Assembly (NCBI RefSeq): GCF_036785885.1
Contig: NC_092326.1
Location: 41,626,287 to 41,690,286, forward strand
DNA length: 64,000 nt
Direction of reading: 5' to 3'
DNA from: Coffea arabica
Lineage: Eukaryota > Streptophyta > Magnoliopsida > Gentianales > Rubiaceae
Below the pieces are notes generated by a model that had not been told where the DNA came from, ran no database searches, and was given only the letters and a program-made list of their open reading frames with translations. The translations under genes were made by a program, and so were the position numbers. Below are positions 60,154 to 64,000 of the stretch, one piece after another (positions within the stretch are counted from its first letter, which is position 1; each line of letters starts with the position of its first letter).

Positions 60154-63100
60154 ATGGAATCTAGAAATCATAAACAACAATCGACTTCATGCCCTTCGCC
60201 TTTACCATCCTCTTCTTCTTCACTCCTCAAAGACATTTCAAATTACAGGACCCCTAAAAATGTCTCCAAAACTCCTAATGTCCCTTTTTCTCCGTATCCT
60301 GAATCCAATCCTAAATTTTTCACGGTCCAGAAAGCTGCTACCCCTGTTTCCTCTTCGTCTCGGAGGAAGACATCGGTTACCACGGCCAAGTTAAAGGTTG
60401 CCCGTAGATTGAAAGCTTTTGAACTCGAGCAATCCAAGTCAGCCAGGAGAAATGAGATTAGTAAAGAGAAGTCTTTGAAATCACTGGCAAAATCGCTTTC
60501 GGTTTGGTTGAACTTTCTCTTTGAGAACCCAAAATCTTGTGGATGCGACGTGTCGACGTTTACTGGGGAATTTGACCCCATTGGTGGGGATTCTGGGGTG
60601 GCAGAGAAGAAGGAGGGTTTGACCAAGGGGAAAAGAGAGACCGGGCCGGGCAATGGGGTTAAGGTTGGCATTGACGGGCCTTGGCGTGGGCCGAAGAGGC
60701 AAAGAGATCTAACGTGGAGAGAAGGTTCGGGGAATGGAGAGAGGGTCTCTGGGTGTCCAGATTTGACGTTTTCGGCACTGCAGGGTTCGTTGAGGGAGGT
60801 TTGCAGTTTTAATGACTTAAAGGAGAGAATGAGGGCTTACTTGAGCTTGGAAAGCTGTAATGAGATATTTGATATGATGACTCAAGTAGCAAAGGTCTAA
60901 ACTTGCACTTATTTTGCATTTCTTTTTGGAATTATTGATTTTTTTTCTTTGGCTGGCAAAGTTGTTAATGTTTCTAGGGAAGCTAATGTATAATTGTTTT
61001 ATATCTTGCAAGTTTCATTTCAGTAACTAATGCCATCATTTTTTTAACCAGTGTTTAAGAAAGCAATGCTTGTGGAGTGTTCTGAATTTAGTAATTTCTG
61101 AAGTCGGTGCGAGCATTTGGCATTCTAATTGTGTAGGTTAAGTTTTGCTGATGTCTATGTTTGTTTGGTTTTTTAACTATTCAGTTGCAATCATACGTGT
61201 CATTCTCCTTCTAAATTTGCTTACTTTTCAATTTCGAGTTTTCCTACAACGTTGCTTAATGAATCATGAATACTTCTTCTTTCGGGACAGCAAGCTTTTG
61301 AATATTAGAGTTTTAAGTTATGGGGTTAGGCTATTTAAAGCTGCTGCCTTTTTACTCAGTGATGTTAAACTTCTTTACCTTTTTGCTTTATTGCTCATTA
61401 TCTTTCAGAATATTGATGAGGGGCGATTGAAGATAAGGGCCAACTGCCCGATAGTGACAGATTTTGGGATGAAAGAGAGATCCATGGGAATCCTTATGAG
61501 TTACAACCCAGTATGGCTGCGAATAGGACTACACATTATTTTAGGAGGTGACTCGCTTTTGCCAAATGCAGAGGTTAATTCTGAGGAAGAAATGGCGTTC
61601 TTGAGGTTGGTAATTGAGAAGCAGTTCCTGTCACATGCTGAGCTTGCTAAGACCTTTGCTTATAACAAAATGGTTGATGGCCTATATAGGCCGGGTTACT
61701 TCGAGAAGCTCGGAAATGTTATTTTGAAGCGATTTTTGTTGCTTGTGCTCATACTTGACAGAGCCAAATCTCATAGCAGCCTACCCACTAAATATGGCAT
61801 AGATGGATTGGATGGGGGTTCTCCCCTATTGTTCTCATTGAAATCCAATATTAAGTCAAGCCGTCAACTGATTACTGGTAATCTCCCTTGTCCCTCCCCT
61901 CCCCCCCCCCCCCCCCCCCAAACAACCAAAAAAACCCCACCAAAGTTCCTTGGGGTTCTTTAAACTCACATTTGGATTGACTTTGATTTCTCTTGGACAA
62001 ACTTAGATTTTTTATCAACGGATGTGATGCTTGGAGAAGGTAATCTTCTTGCACATCTAATGATTGTAGGGTATAAAGTGACTTACCAACAGGTAAGCAG
62101 CTTGAACTTTGCATTAACTCAGTATTTAGGTTGCATTAACTCAGTACTTAGATTAGCTCAATTTAAAAGCAACTAAGCATATTCCGTGCACATTATCTAA
62201 GCATTTTGCTGAAACAATGTTTATTGTGATGCAGAGTTCTTTGATTGAGTATAGCTTTAGAGTGAAGGATTTATTTGAAGATCTTCAAGATGGTATCCGG
62301 CTTTGCCGAGCCATTCAGCTATTGCAACACGATTCTTCCATTCTATTGGTTAGACTAATACTGATTGATATTAATTTTTCTTCTAATCTTACTTTTTCAC
62401 TCTCTATTTTTTTTTTGGCTATTGAGAATTTTGACAATCCGTTTTGACATTTTCTTTTCTATGGACAGAAATTAGTAGTCCCATCAGATACTCACAAAAA
62501 GAGTCTATCCAACTGTGGCATTGCTCTCCAATACTTGAAACAAGCTGGAGTGCCTCTTTCTGATGAAGACGGAATGTTGATTACCGATGCAGATATTGTT
62601 AACAGAGAAAAGGAGCTTGTACTTTCTTTGCTGTGGAACATGTTTGTTCACTTGCAGGTCTGTTTTTCACCTTTTATATGAGGTCAAATAGTCTACGTCA
62701 AGGAACGTCCAGTTTTCTAGCCCTCCTACCATTAAATTTGTCAGTGTGTTGTCCATTTGGTTGACTTTTCTGTACAATATTTTCTTCTCCAGATAAACGG
62801 ATGTTATGTATTATCTGTAACCTACTTTAATATATGAATTCTGTTTCGTTGTTTCTTTTCCATTAGAGCAATAATGACACTCTCTTTAAGATTAGGTATA
62901 CTTTTGATTAACTTTGTTAGCTTCTATTTGCATTAATTTGTATCTGAATCTGCAGTTGCCCCTTCTAATCAACAAAAAGGTTTTAGCCATGGAGATATCC
63001 AAAATAAGAGGAGTTGTTACGGTATGCTTCAATCTGGATAATTGTTCTCAACTCTGTTAGGCACAGAATAAATTAATTTACTAGCTTTTTATGGAAGGTA

Positions 63101-64000
63101 GTTTAGTGTTGAGGAAACTGTCCAATATCAAATAGGGATTGAGTCTTGTATTAAGTTTGTTATATAGTATTAAATATATACTTAAAATTTCCTATATGCT
63201 TTTTTACCCATTGCACTAATCAATGACACTTTTTACGCCTTCAGGAACATTCAAACACTTGCTCTACATTGGACATGCTGCTTAACTGGATCCAGGTATT
63301 GTTGCTATCTAAATAAATGAACTGTTGTAATTTCCTTAGGACAACGGATGCCGCTCTAATGAGTTGTTGAAATTTTTTACCAAGATGCTTAAACAATATT
63401 TGAGCAGGTGATTGTCATTGATTTGTTTCACAGAAGAAATCATATAGAGCACCTCATGCTTTGCTATACAGTACTATATTGTTTAAGTGTCTGATACCTG
63501 CTCTTTGAGATTGCATAAACTAATTCTGATTGTTCTTTCAGCAATAAACTTTAGAGTTTGTATGCTGCTGATGCTGAGATTGCCTGCTCAGATCTGAGTT
63601 ATTGCCTTTTGTTGGTGTTAAGTTTGCACCAGTATCTCTTCAGTGTAACCTGTTTTTGTTGAAATCTACCTTACCAGAGTCAAACTTTACAGCAATGCTT
63701 TCGGAAAATGAGCAAGTGATCTTGTCTGGCTTTTGTACGTGTTTGTGCTGTTATCATGTCAAATTTGAAATGCATTTAGGTAGGAGAACATTTTCTGAGC
63801 CTATGGACTTGCCTATTTTAATAATTGAAAATTTTTTTCTTATTCTTCCAGGCAATAGGTGATAGCTATGATTTGAAGGTTGAAAATTTCTCTTCACTGG
63901 TTGACGGAAGAGCCATGTGGTGCTTGTTGGATTATTATTTCCGCAAACAACACCATTCTGCCTTTTCCTCTAAGGTTTTCATCCTTACACTTAGTTTACA
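60154..64000 (+). CDS. ASPM: Abnormal spindle-like (ASPM) homolog, 5' part, partial at the window edge
   Basis: A microtubule minus-end/spindle-pole protein family; in plants it is expected to act in spindle organisation. Eight exons are visible, all in phase: 60154-60894, 61409-61877, 62007-62092, 62235-62348, 62469-62657, 62956-63021, 63245-63295, 63852-63974; the gene continues past 64000. The first 613 residues are covered. The N-terminus is Ser/Pro-rich and basic (RRKTSVTTAKLKVARRLK). The middle carries the ASPM-typical VEKQF-like LVIEKQFLSH and LFSLKSNIKSS. First calponin-homology domain: about 433-535 (DLFEDLQDGIRLCRAIQLL, SNCGIALQYLKQAG). A second CH domain begins near 560 (LDMLLNWIQ, VENFSSLVDGRAMWCLLDYY). 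IQ motifs would lie downstream. The start is the first ATG, in AAAATGGAATC context. Intron 2 has a C homopolymer (about 61900-61919). Confidence 0.93.

Noticed and set aside
61895-61925. C homopolymer in ASPM intron 2 as a possible regulatory or structured tract
   Set aside because: It lies outside coding sequence and homopolymers of this kind are prone to sequencing length error. No supporting structure was seen.

Overview
The window is nuclear DNA of a flowering plant, most likely a eudicot. It is AT-rich, its genes have many short GT-AG introns, and it carries typical plant miniature transposons (hAT-like, Stowaway, foldback). Every recognised protein belongs to a family known from Arabidopsis-like plants. 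The species cannot be fixed from sequence alone. I built the gene models by joining exons at consensus splice sites and checking that reading phase is kept across each junction.

Layout. 1-7500 is gene-free and rich in MITEs. 7504-10199 (+) encodes an N6-methyl-AMP/adenosine deaminase-like enzyme. 12034-20334 (+) is an 18-exon patatin-like phospholipase with leucine-rich and armadillo repeats (pPLA-I type). 22496-22903 (+) is a single-exon gene for a small basic protein of unknown function. 24325-26685 (-) is an RLCK-VII/PBL-type kinase. 29550-32867 (+) is a mitochondrial cardiolipin synthase. 33933-35132 (-) is an intronless mitochondrial-type PPR protein. 36380-42672 is repeat territory: a 2.8-kb degenerate tandem array, a 559-bp tandem duplication and a Stowaway MITE. 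43249-46411 (+) is a Derlin (ERAD channel component). 47629-53736 (-) is a TOM1/TOM3-like seven-helix membrane protein with a GC-AG intron. 56081-57020 (-) is a broken cytochrome P450 interrupted by a hAT MITE, followed by three 265-bp tandem units. 58441-59472 holds two more hAT MITEs. From 60154 (+) an ASPM (abnormal spindle) homolog runs off the right edge.

The genes do not form an operon-like pathway. They cover nucleotide salvage, lipid hydrolysis, mitochondrial lipid synthesis, organelle RNA metabolism, ER quality control, membrane trafficking and spindle organisation. Their order is informative. As I recall the Arabidopsis loci, they correspond to three separate blocks (At4g04860-04880, At1g61850-61870 and At4g21790-21820), here interleaved in one stretch. 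That is what fractionation of an ancestral duplicated segment would leave.

I found no RNA genes, CRISPR arrays, organelle or viral insertions, intact retrotransposons, or evidence of a new multi-gene system. The best leads are local: a 46-bp tandem duplication that copies the 3' splice site in front of the catalytic exon of cardiolipin synthase, the 36-39 kb tandem array, a foldback MITE carrying a kinase-like coding fragment, and the layered decay of the P450 locus.
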